Counted from the first letter of the stretch, positions 1 through 8,698 are shown. The stretch: 64,000 bases of DNA from Natrarchaeobaculum aegyptiacum (GCF_002156705.1 NZ_CP019893.1:186001-250000), one strand, 5' to 3'. The notes: generated by a model not told the origin, from the sequence alone. A program made the numbers and translations.

Positions 1-655
1 CGTCGTTCGACGTGAGGATCGCCCGGAACTCGGGGTGGACGTCGATCGAGCGATCCTCGCCACGCTTTCCCGGTCGCTCGAGGACGCCCTCCTCGAGGAC
101 CGATAGCAGGACGTTGTGCGCCGAGGGATCGCTGCGCGAGAACTCGTTGTAGACGAGCGTCGCGCCCTCTCGGACCGCCACGGAGAGGGGGTTGTCGACC
201 CACCGCTCGCGGACGATTTCGGTCTGCTTGCTGACGCCGCTGACGAACCGGTCGTCTTCCCGGTAGCGCTCGCCGCCGGCGTGGTCGCCCACGAGCGCAG
301 CAGTGTCGACCGACTCGTCGCCGTTGAGCCAGACGACGGGTCGGCCGCGTTCGGCCGCGGCGGAAAGCGCGAGCGCCGTCTTTCCACAGCCCGTGGGCCC
401 GATCAGGTGGACCGGCTGGTCGGCCTCGAGCCAGCCCGTGATCCGGCCGCGCAGGGTGTCGACGGCGTCGGTCTCGACGAACGGTTCGGGTGCCACCTCG
501 CCCGGATCGGCGAGCGCGGTGTCCCCGTTCGTCTCGCGGGCCTTCGAGGCCTTGCGCGCGAGGTCTTTCTTCGCTCTCCGGCCCTCCTTCGACGACCGAT
601 CGCTCCTGATCTTGCGACCTCGAACCTTGCGCTCGCGCGAGCTGTGGTCTGCCAT
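1..655 (-). CDS. gvpN: Gas vesicle AAA+ ATPase GvpN (5' part, runs off the window)
   Basis: GvpN is a MoxR-type AAA+ ATPase needed for gas vesicle growth and enlargement. About 218 residues are visible. The N-terminal 45 residues are very basic and carry no obvious fold. A Walker A motif (GPTGCGKT) lies near residue 95, and a later stretch reading TLVYNEFSRSDPTAHNVLLS fits the Walker B/sensor region of the GvpN/MoxR family. The ATG at 655 lies 6 bases after the gvpA stop, so the two genes form one leftward operon. The C-terminal third and any following gvpO lie beyond position 1. Family assignment is firm because of motif content and position next to gvpA. Confidence 0.95.
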   Translation of the reverse strand, partial: MADHSSRERKVRGRKIRSDRSSKEGRRAKKDLARKASKARETNGDTALADPGEVAPEPFVETDAVDTLRGRITGWLEADQPVHLIGPTGCGKTALALSAAAERGRPVVWLNGDESVDTAALVGDHAGGERYREDDRFVSGVSKQTEIVRERWVDNPLSVAVREGATLVYNEFSRSDPSAHNVLLSVLEEGVLERPGKRGEDRSIDVHPEFRAILTSND

Positions 656-661
656 TCGGGA

Positions 662-943
662 TTATGCAGATTGCGGCGACGATTCGGGTCGCTGTTCGAC
701 CTCGAGTTCTTCGAGTTCCTCGAGGTCGCCCTCTGCGGTGGCTTGCTCAATTTTTGCGATCTCCTCCGCGTAGTGCAGGAAGGTGTCGACCGAGGCGACG
801 ACGACACGCGCTTCGATCGTGAGCAACTCGATGCCGACGACGGACACTCGGGCCCAGATGTCGATGACGACACCCTTGTCGAGGATGCGATCCAGTACCT
901 CCGCGAGGCTCGACGAGTCGGGCCGCCGTTGTGGTGATGCCAT
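662..943 (-). CDS. gvpA: Major gas vesicle structural protein GvpA
   Basis: This is the main wall protein of gas vesicles, a small hydrophobic protein that assembles as ribs. The 93-residue product has the conserved core ([20 protein letters not shown], then [19 protein letters not shown] and [10 protein letters not shown]) followed by a Glu-rich tail of about 25 residues. The ATG at 943 was chosen because an earlier in-frame start would add a region without GvpA homology. gvpN follows after 6 bases. In Halobacterium-type clusters gvpC normally lies between gvpA and gvpN; here there is no room for it. The acidic tail is in a normal place for variation in this family. Confidence 0.97.
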   Translation of the reverse strand: MASPQRRPDSSSLAEVLDRILDKGVVIDIWARVSVVGIELLTIEARVVVASVDTFLHYAEEIAKIEQATAEGDLEELEELEVEQRPESSPQSA

Positions 944-1110
944 GCTATCTACTCCGTCGTTCCCGGTGGTCGACCAACTGGGCTGGCGCTGCGCGTGCAA
1001 GCCAGTTGCAGAGCAGCTCGTAGCCGATCGAAGCGTGACTCCGGCGAGCGTTGTGAACGGTCGACCTGTGCCGGCACCACAGTTACTCCGGACCCCGTCG
1101 ACGCAGGGAT

Positions 1111-1509
1111 ATGACCGACGGTGACGATCGCGATCTCGAGGCGGCAGGACCGATGGCAACCCGGACGGCGGGTCTCGCGGCTGGACTGGGCGCAGTAATA
1201 TTCTTTTCCGGGATCTTCTTCACCGGAACGGGGTATATCGTTCCGAACAACGTCGTCGCTGGCGTGTTGATCGGCGTGGCGGGGTCCTACGCGGCCGCTG
1301 TCCCGGGCGGGGGTCGACTCCCCGCGTTTCTCGCGCCGATCGTGGTCCTGCTGGTCGGGCTGTGGGTCGTCGCCTCGCCGTTCGTCTTCGACGTCAGCGG
1401 GCCACTACTGTGGGCGTCCGTCGTCCTCGGGGCGGTCGTGGCGGTCCTCGGTGCGGCGAGCGCCTACGGCGGCTGGCAGGTCTCCCAGACCACCGCCGCT
1501 GGCGCCTGA
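1111..1509 (+). CDS. SPW-repeat-like integral membrane protein in the gvp cluster
   Basis: This 132-residue protein has an acidic N-terminus of about 15 residues and then four predicted membrane segments (roughly residues 20-38, 44-62, 70-92 and 96-120). The segment reading [10 protein letters not shown] resembles the SPW motif of the SPW-repeat membrane proteins, whose function is unknown. It sits between the divergent gvpA and gvpF arms, where regulators or nothing would be usual. It is transcribed with gvpF but is separated from it by 237 bases, so it may be its own transcript. Whether it has any role in gas vesicles is inference from position only. Confidence 0.75.
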   Translation: MTDGDDRDLEAAGPMATRTAGLAAGLGAVIFFSGIFFTGTGYIVPNNVVAGVLIGVAGSYAAAVPGGGRLPAFLAPIVVLLVGLWVVASPFVFDVSGPLLWASVVLGAVVAVLGAASAYGGWQVSQTTAAGA

Positions 1510-1746
1510 GTAGCCCTCGGTCACGGCTGTCGTCCGTGCGGTGAATACGTGGAAGTGACTGGCGAGAGGCTGCGGTTGCAAGCACCACGGTGAGGCGGCG
1601 CGTCCGTGAAGCACGTCCCGTTAGACCGTGATTCGAGTTCCGACCACAGTCACAGTCGCCGCTTTCGGGGACCGCGGTACCGGCACCCGACCGCTCCGGG
1701 CGCGACGACCTCGAGGCGACCCCGACCCGCCGGAGGTGTGCGTCCG

Positions 1747-2367
1747 ATGACGAGCCGGTACGTCTACGGCCTCGTCGACGGCGAGCAGGTCGAGTTCGAG
1801 GCCGACGCCGTCCGCGGTGGCGACTACGTCTACACGATCTCGCATCGCCGCCTCGGGGCCATCGTCTCAGACGTCGAGACGACCGACCTCGAGGAGACCG
1901 ACGACGACGCCACCCGCCACGACGAGGTCCTCCGGGAGGTGATGGATCGCGACGGCGGCCGGTCGGTCGTCCCGATGCAGTTCGGGATGGCTTTCGAGAG
2001 CGACCGGACCCTGAAGAACGTCCTCCGCGGGGCCAGACCCGCGTTCCGTCGCGCCCTGAACGACGTCGAGGGACGGATCGAACTCGGCCTGAAAGTGGTC
2101 CGGGACGAAGACGACGACGTCGACGCCGAGCCGATCGAGGAATCCGTCGCCGAGACGCTCGAGCCGATCGCCGCCCAGTCGGTCCCAAACGACATGTTCA
2201 GCGACCGGCTGGTGCTCAACCGGTCGTACCTCGTCGACCGCGACGACCGGGAAGAGTTCGACGAAGCCGTCGCCGAACTCGAGGATCGCCACGACGACCT
2301 CACGTTCCAGTACTCGGGGCCGTTCGCACCGTACAGCTTCGTCGACGTCGAAATCGGGGTGCAGTGA
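1747..2367 (+). CDS. gvpF: Gas vesicle assembly protein GvpF
   Basis: GvpF belongs to the GvpF/GvpL family of essential minor gas vesicle proteins that contact GvpA early in assembly. The 206-residue product begins TSRYVYGLVDGE and ends with the family signature GPFAPYSFVDVEI. The ATG at 1747 is supported by a strong Shine-Dalgarno sequence GGAGGTG at 1732-1738, eight bases upstream; a longer in-frame extension starting near 1606 lacks homology. Length is normal for the family. The stop overlaps the gvpG start by 4 bases (ATGA), indicating translational coupling in the accessory operon. Confidence 0.95.
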   Translation: MTSRYVYGLVDGEQVEFEADAVRGGDYVYTISHRRLGAIVSDVETTDLEETDDDATRHDEVLREVMDRDGGRSVVPMQFGMAFESDRTLKNVLRGARPAFRRALNDVEGRIELGLKVVRDEDDDVDAEPIEESVAETLEPIAAQSVPNDMFSDRLVLNRSYLVDRDDREEFDEAVAELEDRHDDLTFQYSGPFAPYSFVDVEIGVQ

Positions 2368-2624
2368 CGATGCTGGTCCTCGACGACCTGCTCTTTCGTC
2401 CCTTCGTCGGCATCGTCGACGCGCTCCACTCGATGGCCCTCGAGGAGTTGTACGACATCGAGGAGATTCAGAACGACCTGAAGGAGAACCAGTTGCTGTA
2501 CGAACTCGGCGAGCGATCCGAGTCGGAGTACCGCGCACGAAAGGAGGAACTCGAGGCCGACCTCGAACTCGCCAGAGACGTCCACGAGCAACTCACGAGC
2601 GGCCGCGTCGAGGTGAAACGATGA
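2364..2624 (+). CDS. gvpG: Gas vesicle protein GvpG
   Basis: GvpG is a small accessory protein required for gas vesicle formation. The 86-residue product has a hydrophobic start (DDLLFRPFVGIVDALHSMAL) followed by a charged coiled-coil helix rich in Glu, the usual GvpG layout and size. Its start overlaps the gvpF stop and its stop overlaps the next start by 4 bases each, so it is translated as part of a coupled series. Identification rests on the sequence pattern plus the position between gvpF and gvpH. Confidence 0.92.
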   Translation: MTMLVLDDLLFRPFVGIVDALHSMALEELYDIEEIQNDLKENQLLYELGERSESEYRARKEELEADLELARDVHEQLTSGRVEVKR

Positions 2625-3193
2625 GTGACGTCCCCACCGACGACGATCGAGACCCAGATCGCGACCGTGACGCAGACGACCAGTTCGACACCGACTGGCT
2701 CTCGAGCCTCCGGGCCGTACTCGAGGCCCTCGAGAACGGCCCCTTAGCCACGCGGGGGAGCCGCGACAGCCCGGACGGCCGACGGTCGCTCGAGTTCGGC
2801 ATCTCGATCGGCTCCATCGAGGACGCACTGTCCGACGTGGGCGTCGACGAGCGCCGCGGCCCCGGGCGCACCCCGGCAGGACCCGGCGGCGGCGGTCCCC
2901 GGGACAGCACGGACTCTCGTCGCCGATCCACCAGCCGTGGCGTCGATCGTGACGACGACTACGCGGTGACGACCCGGGAGAGCGACGACGAACTGTACGT
3001 CGTGGCCGACCTCGTGGGAGTCGACCCCGAAGACGTCACCGTCGGCTTCGACGACTCGCGGCTGGTCGTCGCCGTCGCGGGCGCGGAAGTCGAGCGCGTG
3101 GCCATCCCGTGGGAGAGTCGCGATGCGACGGCGTCGTTCAAAAACGGCGTCCTGACCGTCCGCATCGACCGACAGCAGGGGGACGACCGATGA
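2621..3193 (+). CDS. gvpH: Gas vesicle protein GvpH, Hsp20-like
   Basis: GvpH is a non-essential, stabilising gas vesicle protein with a small-heat-shock-like domain. The 190-residue product has an acidic first 40 residues, a segment SLEFGISIGSIEDALSDVG, a Pro/Gly/Arg-rich linker (about residues 75-105) and a C-terminal alpha-crystallin domain (about 108-185) containing ELYVVADLVGVDPEDVTVGF and FKNGVLTVRI. This matches haloarchaeal GvpH. The start overlaps gvpG by 4 bases and the stop overlaps the next gene by 4 bases. In other haloarchaea the next gene is gvpI; here it is something else. Confidence 0.92.
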   Translation: MSDVPTDDDRDPDRDRDADDQFDTDWLSSLRAVLEALENGPLATRGSRDSPDGRRSLEFGISIGSIEDALSDVGVDERRGPGRTPAGPGGGGPRDSTDSRRRSTSRGVDRDDDYAVTTRESDDELYVVADLVGVDPEDVTVGFDDSRLVVAVAGAEVERVAIPWESRDATASFKNGVLTVRIDRQQGDDR

Positions 3194-4185
3194 GCGACGA
3201 GACCACTGTCCCGGACGCCGACCTGGACGAGGACACCCTCGACGACCTGCTCGAGGAGGCCGAAACCAGCCTCTCGAATCTCGAGGATCGACTCGGAGAC
3301 GAGTCCGACATCGCCGATTCCCTCGACGACGACCTCGTCGACTCCACGCTCGGCGACGTCGAGACCATCGCTCGCGTCGCCAGCGCAGCCATCGACCTGC
3401 TCGAGACCGTCGACCTGTCGGATCTCCCGGAGGCCGTCGACGAAGACGAACTCCTGGAGGGGATCGAGACCGGCGAGATCCCCGCTGCGCTGGTGGACGA
3501 GGAGACGGACGTCGGCGACGCCGTCGAGTTCCAGCAACTGTTCCGGGCGATCGACCTCCTCGCTGCCTTCGACGCGACGGACCTCGCCACCCTCTGGGGG
3601 GAAGCCGACGAACTCGAGGACGCCGTCGGCACCCTCGCCGAAGAGGGCGACGAGGACGACGCCGGGCTGCTCGAGGAGACCGCGTCGGCGGTCTCGGACG
3701 GCGACGAGCCACTTCTCGGCGATGACGAGGGCGAAGAGGACAGCCTCCTCGAGACGGACCTCGATCTCGGTGCCAGGGAGGCGAAGGAGGCCCTCGGCGC
3801 ACCCGATCCGACGACCGATCCCGAGGCCTACCAGGTGTTCATCCAGCAGCAGGCGATGGAGGCGATCGATGCCGTCAGGTGGGCGCTGCTCGAGGCCCAC
3901 GAGAAGTTCGAGCGGCTGGTCGAGTACAACCGCGAGCGGACGCGGCGGCGGGACAGGAGTTCGACGTCCCGAAATCCGACGGCGGCGTCGACGATGCCGA
4001 CCCATCGATCGGCCGCTGGGACCGTCGACAACTACTCGACGGTTCCACAGGACGTCAGGCTCTCGACGGCCCCGAGCCGGAAGCGCATCTACGGCGATCG
4101 GTTCGCGCGCGAACGGGAGCGACGACGCGAGGAAAACGAGGAACGCGAGGCGGACGCGGAAGAGACCACCCGGGACCCGATGTGA
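3190..4185 (+). CDS. Unrecognised acidic protein occupying the gvpI position
   Basis: I do not recognise this 331-residue protein. The first 200 residues are extremely Asp/Glu-rich and helical, with hydrophobic helices such as VETIARVASAAIDLLETVDL and FQQLFRAIDLLAAFDATDL. A middle helix (AYQVFIQQQAMEAIDAVRW) leads into a strongly basic tail of about 80 residues with many Arg, ending REENEEREADAEETTRDPM. The start overlaps the gvpH stop by 4 bases, so it is a real member of the operon. GvpI, expected here, is a short basic protein; the basic tail could be a GvpI-like part fused to a new acidic domain, but that is a guess. Confidence 0.85.
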   Translation: MSDETTVPDADLDEDTLDDLLEEAETSLSNLEDRLGDESDIADSLDDDLVDSTLGDVETIARVASAAIDLLETVDLSDLPEAVDEDELLEGIETGEIPAALVDEETDVGDAVEFQQLFRAIDLLAAFDATDLATLWGEADELEDAVGTLAEEGDEDDAGLLEETASAVSDGDEPLLGDDEGEEDSLLETDLDLGAREAKEALGAPDPTTDPEAYQVFIQQQAMEAIDAVRWALLEAHEKFERLVEYNRERTRRRDRSSTSRNPTAASTMPTHRSAAGTVDNYSTVPQDVRLSTAPSRKRIYGDRFARERERRREENEEREADAEETTRDPM

Positions 4186-4222
4186 ACCGACCCAGTCGAC
4201 TGCCCTGCTGTCACAACCAGTC

Positions 4223-4324
4223 ATGACCGATCCACCACACACGAACGCGGACGCGCGAGGCGTCTCGAACCGGACGAAGACAACGACCCGGCCGGCCGCC
4301 GGAGGTGATTCCCGTGGTCGATGA
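4223..4324 (+). CDS. Possible 33-residue ORF, maybe a gvpI remnant
   Basis: A short reading frame with an ATG at 4223 encodes a Thr/Arg-rich basic peptide of 33 residues. It overlaps the gvpJ start at 4314 by 11 bases and partly fills the 128-base gap between the unknown acidic protein and gvpJ. Position and basic charge are compatible with a decayed gvpI, but there is no clear Shine-Dalgarno site and no recognisable motif. It may also be meaningless leader sequence for gvpJ. Confidence 0.25.
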   Translation: MTDPPHTNADARGVSNRTKTTTRPAAGGDSRGR

Positions 4325-4919
4325 CTTCCAGCCCAGCCGCCAGAAGACCGACCTCGCGGAGGTCGTCGAGATGCTGCTGGACAAAGGCATCGTCATCAAC
4401 GCCGACATCGCCGTCTCGATCGGTGACACCCAGCTCCTCGGCGTCCAGCTCCGGGCCGCCATCGCCTCCTTCGAAACCGCCGCCAGGTACGGCCTCGAGT
4501 TCCCGGAGGGGACGGACATGCGCCGGGTTGCAGAGGCCGTCGGCGAGCCCGAACTCGCCGAGATGGACCGCCCGAATCCGGCGATCGATCCGACGCGATC
4601 GGTCAACGTCTCGTCGGCTGAAGACGAGGAACCAGTCGACGCGCCCGGGAACGAGGCCGGCGGAACCGGCGAGACCGCGTCCGCGGACGATGGCGACGGG
4701 GAAAAGCAAGACGAGCAGGAGGGGCCGATTCGGATTCCCGAGCGCAGCGCAGACCGGGTAGGACGGCGCCCCTCGCCACGTAAACCGGTAAGCGGATCTG
4801 TGAATCCGATCGGCGACGATGGGGACCAGGCCGGAGATGTGGGCGCGGACGGGGACGAGGACGGGATCGAGGAGGACGTTCGAAACGCGCTCGAGGACGA
4901 CGAGGAGGTGAACGGATGA
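4314..4919 (+). CDS. gvpJ: Gas vesicle protein GvpJ with long acidic extension
   Basis: GvpJ is a minor GvpA paralogue required for assembly. Residues 10-70 carry the GvpA/J core ([20 protein letters not shown], then [20 protein letters not shown]). The GTG at 4314 is preferred because GGAGGTGAT lies at 4301-4309, five bases before; another GTG at 4305 lies inside this ribosome site. The product is 201 residues, about twice the usual GvpJ length, because of a disordered Asp/Glu/Gly-rich C-terminal half. The stop overlaps gvpK by 4 bases. The extension is haloarchaeal in composition and does not disturb the core. Confidence 0.93.
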   Translation: MVDDFQPSRQKTDLAEVVEMLLDKGIVINADIAVSIGDTQLLGVQLRAAIASFETAARYGLEFPEGTDMRRVAEAVGEPELAEMDRPNPAIDPTRSVNVSSAEDEEPVDAPGNEAGGTGETASADDGDGEKQDEQEGPIRIPERSADRVGRRPSPRKPVSGSVNPIGDDGDQAGDVGADGDEDGIEEDVRNALEDDEEVNG

Positions 4920-5260
4920 CGACGATCGACGTCGGCGACGGCGACGACGCCCGCCAGGGGCTGCTCACGCTCGTCGTCACGGTCGTCGAGATCCTGCTCG
5001 ATGCGCTCGAGCGCGAGGCGATCCGTCGTATGGAGTCGGGGAACCTCGCCGACGAGGAGATCGAGCGGCTGGGAAGCCAGCTCGCGACGATCGAAGCCGA
5101 GATCGAGCAGCTCAAGCGAGACGAGGGGATCGAAGACGGCGTCGACGATCTTCGCGGAGACCTCGACGGGCTGGTCGAGGACGCCATCGAACAGCTCAGT
5201 GGCGAGGCGAGGCCGACGAATCGGCCGGGTTATTCGGTGTTCGGAGGTGAGGACCGATGA
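4916..5260 (+). CDS. gvpK: Gas vesicle protein GvpK
   Basis: GvpK is an accessory protein of gas vesicle formation. The 114-residue product has the family helix [22 protein letters not shown]-type segment near residues 15-35 and a second charged helix ([20 protein letters not shown]), which together define the GvpK family. It overlaps gvpJ and gvpL by 4 bases on both sides, again with ATGA junctions. Length is typical. Confidence 0.95.
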   Translation: MTTIDVGDGDDARQGLLTLVVTVVEILLDALEREAIRRMESGNLADEEIERLGSQLATIEAEIEQLKRDEGIEDGVDDLRGDLDGLVEDAIEQLSGEARPTNRPGYSVFGGEDR

Positions 5261-6282
5261 GTCGTGACGCGACTGACGACCTCGACGCACGGTCGACGAC
5301 CGATCCCGAGGTGGACGCCCAGCCGAGCGACGGTAGCGACTCGGGTGCCGACACCCAGTCGGACGATATCACCGATCCGAGGGCCGACGACTACCCCGAG
5401 ATCGAGGACGGCCGGTACCTCTACTGCCTCGTCAAGGTCGACGACCCTGAGACGGGCGACGGCCAGCTACTCGAGGTGACCGGCATCGACGGCGAATCGC
5501 TGTCCGTCGTGACCGAGGCTGGCATCGGGGCAGTCGTCCACGAGTGCGATTCGCTGTACGACTCGGCCGACCTCGCCCAGATTCGACGCTGGCTGGTTCG
5601 CCACCAGACCGTCGTCGACGCGGCCGGTGAAGCCTTCGGGACGCCGATTCCGTTCCAGTTCGACACTGTCTTCCGGGGCGGCGATGATCGACTCGAGGGG
5701 TGGCTCCGTGAGGAGCGTTCGACCCTCGAGCAGGCGCTCGACGGGCTCGCCGGTCACTGGGAGTACCGAATCGAGGTCGTCGACGCCGACCCGGTCGACG
5801 ACGAGACGCTGATCGAACGGGACGAACGGCTCCAGGAGCTCCAGGCCAAGATCGACGAGGCCGGCGAGGGGACCGCGTTCCTCCTCGAGAAACGGCGCGA
5901 CCAGCGCCTCGAGGAGGTCCGGGCGGCCCGCCGCGAGTCGATCGCCGGGGACCTCGAGGCGCGGCTCTCGGCGGTCGCACGCGAGGTCCACGCACTCGAG
6001 CGGTCACCGTCGGTGTCGCTCGACGACGAGTCGGGCGAGAGAGCGGGCGACGAGGGTGGGGGTAACGGCGATGCAACCGGAGAGACCTGCTGTCGGTTCA
6101 CCGTTCTGGCCCACGAAACGGACGAATCGGCGGTCGGAGCCGTCCTCGACGAGTTCGCCGCGATGGACGGCCTCGAGATCAGGTTCACCGGACCGTGGCC
6201 GCCGTACACGTTCGCACCGGAACTCGGCGGTCCGGGCGAGGAACGTGAAAGTCCCGAGACCGGCCCCTCACACTCGAGGTGA
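5257..6282 (+). CDS. gvpL: Gas vesicle protein GvpL (GvpF/L family)
   Basis: GvpL is a second GvpF/L-family protein that acts as a hub for accessory Gvp contacts. The 341-residue product has an acidic disordered N-terminal extension of about 48 residues, the entry motif [12 protein letters not shown], a long central helical region (residues about 185-245) and the closing signature [13 protein letters not shown], parallel to the GPFAPYSF of gvpF here. It overlaps gvpK by 4 bases and is followed 6 bases later by gvpM. Slightly long for the family because of its acidic ends. Confidence 0.94.
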   Translation: MSRDATDDLDARSTTDPEVDAQPSDGSDSGADTQSDDITDPRADDYPEIEDGRYLYCLVKVDDPETGDGQLLEVTGIDGESLSVVTEAGIGAVVHECDSLYDSADLAQIRRWLVRHQTVVDAAGEAFGTPIPFQFDTVFRGGDDRLEGWLREERSTLEQALDGLAGHWEYRIEVVDADPVDDETLIERDERLQELQAKIDEAGEGTAFLLEKRRDQRLEEVRAARRESIAGDLEARLSAVAREVHALERSPSVSLDDESGERAGDEGGGNGDATGETCCRFTVLAHETDESAVGAVLDEFAAMDGLEIRFTGPWPPYTFAPELGGPGEERESPETGPSHSR

Positions 6283-6288
6283 GCACGC

Positions 6289-6513
6289 GTGCAACCACGG
6301 AAAGACGACGAGGCGCTCGTGGACGTCATCGACGTGCTGCTCAGAGACGGCGCGATCCTTCGGGCCGACGTGATCGTCTCGGTGGCCGACGTGCCACTTG
6401 TCGGGATCAAACTGACCGCGGCGATCGCCGGGATGAAGACGATGACCGAGTACGGCCTCTTCGAAGAGTGGGACGTCGAACAGCGTCGATCCGCAATCAC
6501 CCGTCGGCGGTAG
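6289..6513 (+). CDS. gvpM: Gas vesicle protein GvpM
   Basis: GvpM is a minor GvpA-like protein, the last gene of the accessory operon. The 74-residue product carries the GvpA/J/M core (LVDVIDVLLRDGAILRADVI, then VPLVGIKLTAAIAGMKTM) and a short basic end. The GTG start at 6289 follows GAGGTGAG at 6276-6283 with five bases spacing. It closes the cluster; no further gvp gene is seen to the right. Confidence 0.93.
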   Translation: MQPRKDDEALVDVIDVLLRDGAILRADVIVSVADVPLVGIKLTAAIAGMKTMTEYGLFEEWDVEQRRSAITRRR

Positions 6514-6658
6514 GTCGGCGGGTGGTGACTTTCGAGTTCGAGAACAGCCCGTGGCTCGAGGTGAGATCGAATCGGTGCCGAGCGCGATTCGAGTGGACCG
6601 TGAGAGGAATCGGTACGGTCCTGGTACAGGAATCGGGGCGCTGGGCGTGGACTGGTGT

Positions 6659-6874
6659 TCAGGCGAACTTCGGTCGCTCCTTGGTGAGCGTGACGTCACC
6701 GGTGACGGTCTCTTCGTCTCGGTCCTCGTCGTAGACGTACTGGCCGGTCGAACCACAGAGGGTACACTCGTACGTCTCGGTTATCTCGTTGATCATCTCT
6801 CCGTCTTCGAAGTAGACGCGACTCTGCGTGATCTGCAGAAACTGCGGCGTATCGCAGTTGGCGCAGGTGATCAT
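6659..6874 (-). CDS. Small zinc-ribbon protein
   Basis: The 71-residue product has two CxxC pairs (C4/C7 and C37/C40) spaced as in a zinc ribbon, with a beta-rich acidic segment between them (VYFEDGEMINEITETYECTLC). Haloarchaea encode dozens of such short zinc proteins, mostly of unknown function. It stands alone, downstream of gvpM on the opposite strand. The reading frame, acidic composition and paired cysteines make it a convincing gene. Confidence 0.8.
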   Translation of the reverse strand: MITCANCDTPQFLQITQSRVYFEDGEMINEITETYECTLCGSTGQYVYDEDRDEETVTGDVTLTKERPKFA

Positions 6875-7600
6875 ACCCGACCGATAGTCGCTACCCGTTG
6901 TAGTTATCCGGCTTGTACTCGAAAGTGCGTACAGAATACGGCCGAATTACCGCCCGAAAAGGGGGTTCCACACGACGAGCCATCGACCGCCTGTACCGGC
7001 GAATCGCGCCACTGCGTAACCGGTAAGGGGTCCATACTCACGGCGTCTGGCAGGTACCAGTTTTCGCTCAGGCAGTCGACTCGCCGAGTGTCTGTCTCGC
7101 CGCTCCCGTCGATCTCACACCGATCGGTAACCTCGCCCTCGTGGTGTCGCAGTCGGTCACAGCGCGACCCGTCACAACCCCCGGGCTGATCGCTATCGCG
7201 TCGGGCAGAGAAACCGGTGCGGTATAGCCTGTCCGTGTCCGATTCCCTCGAACAGTGATCGAACCGGGCAGGCCGACCGCCGTCGTAACCGGTACCTTCT
7301 CGACGATTGTGATGCCTATCGATTTCCAATAGCACCCATTACAAAGCAGGAGATCCCCATCGATACCACTGCGGGGACCGACACCCCGCCGGATGTGGAC
7401 GCGGTACGTTCACCGTTGCTGACGCTCGTCAGTTTCGGCCCGTGACGTGCTGACCGGCCGTTCACGCGTTCGTATCCAGACACCCTCGCTCGAGCGTGGC
7501 CTCGAAAGCGACTCGAGCGTGCTCATGTCTCTCAGCCGGGGCGGGTTCCCGCCCCCGCCCTGGTATCGAGATTCGAAGAGAAGCGGCGTCTCCGAACGGT
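6875..7600. other. 726-bp region without a convincing gene
   Basis: No open frame here has haloarchaeal composition or a recognisable motif. A leftward frame of 143 codons is Cys/His/Arg-rich and looks like random translation. A 6-bp stem with a 7-base loop (GCGGGG...CCCCGC) lies at 7371-7389 but has no T-run, so it is not a clear terminator. The region may be spacer or a decayed gene. Confidence 0.5.
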
Positions 7601-8662
7601 CTAGAATTCGGTGATGACCGGAATACCGATCGTCTCGTAACTGTCCATCGAGGCCAGCGTCTCCGGTGCTTCCTCGAGCGAGAGTTCCTCGCCGAGGACC
7701 TCGCTCGGTTCGAGGGTCCCCTGTGCGATCAGGTTGAACAGCTCCTCGTAGCGCACGAGCGGCATCCCGAAGGAGCCGTGGAAGTCCAGTTCCTGCATCG
7801 TCATGACGTCGACGGGCAGGTCGATCTGACCCTGTTCCTCGCCGGTCGTCAGCCCGACCTGGACGTGCGTTCCGCGGGTTCCCAGACTGGAGACGGAGTT
7901 CCGGCAGGTCTCGGCGATTCCCAGCGCGTCGATGGAGACGTCGGCGCCGCCGCCAGCGATGGCCTTGACCTCCTGGGCCGTGTTCTCGACCTCGGTCGAG
8001 TTGACCGTCGCACGAGCCCCGAGTTCTTCGGCGCGCTCGAGTTTGTCGTCGCGGACGTCGACGGCGATGGGGTGGGCACCGAGGGCGCTGGCGATGTGGA
8101 TCGCCGAGAGGCCGACACCGCCACAGCCGTGGACGGCGACCCAGTCGCCCGGCCGGAGGTCGGCTCTATCGGCCAGTGCGTGATAGGCGGTCATGAACCG
8201 GCAGCCGAGACCAGCCATCTCGGTGAACCCGACGTCTTCGGGGAGTTTTACGCAGTTGTAGTCCGCCTGGCGGACCGGGAACGCTTCGGCGAACGCCCCC
8301 GGTGCGACGCCGGAAAGACCGAGCGGGACGACCGTCTCACAGTTGTTCGCACGACCCTCACGGCAGTGTGGACAGGTTCCGTCGCCGAGGTGGAACGGCA
8401 CCGCGACCCGGTCACCTTCCGAGAGCGTCTCGACGTCCTCGCCAACCTCGGCGACCACGCCCGCAGGCTCGTGTCCGAGGATTTGCCCTTCCGGAACTGC
8501 CGCCCCGACCCAGCTCCAGTCGCCCTGCCAGGCGTGCCAGTCGCTCCGGCAGACGCCGCAGGCTTCTGTCTCGACGATCACCTGATCCGGGGCCGGTTCC
8601 GGATAGTCGACGTCTTTTACGACGAGTGGTTCCCCGTGTTCCTCGAGTACAGCTGCTCGCAT
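7601..8662 (-). CDS. Zinc-dependent alcohol dehydrogenase (MDR family)
   Basis: This 353-residue enzyme of the medium-chain dehydrogenase family would oxidise an alcohol or reduce an aldehyde with NAD(P). Catalytic zinc ligands are C38 (ACGVCRSD), H63-E64 (GHE) and C154 (GLGCRFMTAY). The structural zinc loop reads DGTCPHCREGRANNC, so the first of the usual four cysteines is Asp94. The dinucleotide fold has GCGGVG near residue 180 followed by IAVDVRDDK, where the Asp suggests NAD. The full-length fold and C-terminal end fit the family. It is a single gene; an AT-rich promoter element upstream is shared with the gene at 35873-36844. The substrate is unknown. Confidence 0.92.
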   Translation of the reverse strand: MRAAVLEEHGEPLVVKDVDYPEPAPDQVIVETEACGVCRSDWHAWQGDWSWVGAAVPEGQILGHEPAGVVAEVGEDVETLSEGDRVAVPFHLGDGTCPHCREGRANNCETVVPLGLSGVAPGAFAEAFPVRQADYNCVKLPEDVGFTEMAGLGCRFMTAYHALADRADLRPGDWVAVHGCGGVGLSAIHIASALGAHPIAVDVRDDKLERAEELGARATVNSTEVENTAQEVKAIAGGGADVSIDALGIAETCRNSVSSLGTRGTHVQVGLTTGEEQGQIDLPVDVMTMQELDFHGSFGMPLVRYEELFNLIAQGTLEPSEVLGEELSLEEAPETLASMDSYETIGIPVITEF

Positions 8663-8698
8663 AGTTCAGGCGTTCTCGAAACGAACATAAAAATGTGC

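Noticed and set aside
662..1159. Longer gvpA start at 1159
   Set aside because: The added N-terminal residues do not belong to GvpA; the ATG at 943 gives the correct family length.
6904..7335. A leftward 143-codon frame in the gap between the zinc-ribbon and alcohol dehydrogenase genes
   Set aside because: Composition is Cys/His/Arg-rich and not acidic, with no recognisable domain or promoter.
7371..7389. GC-rich stem-loop as transcription terminator
   Set aside because: No T-run follows and no gene ends next to it in the right direction.
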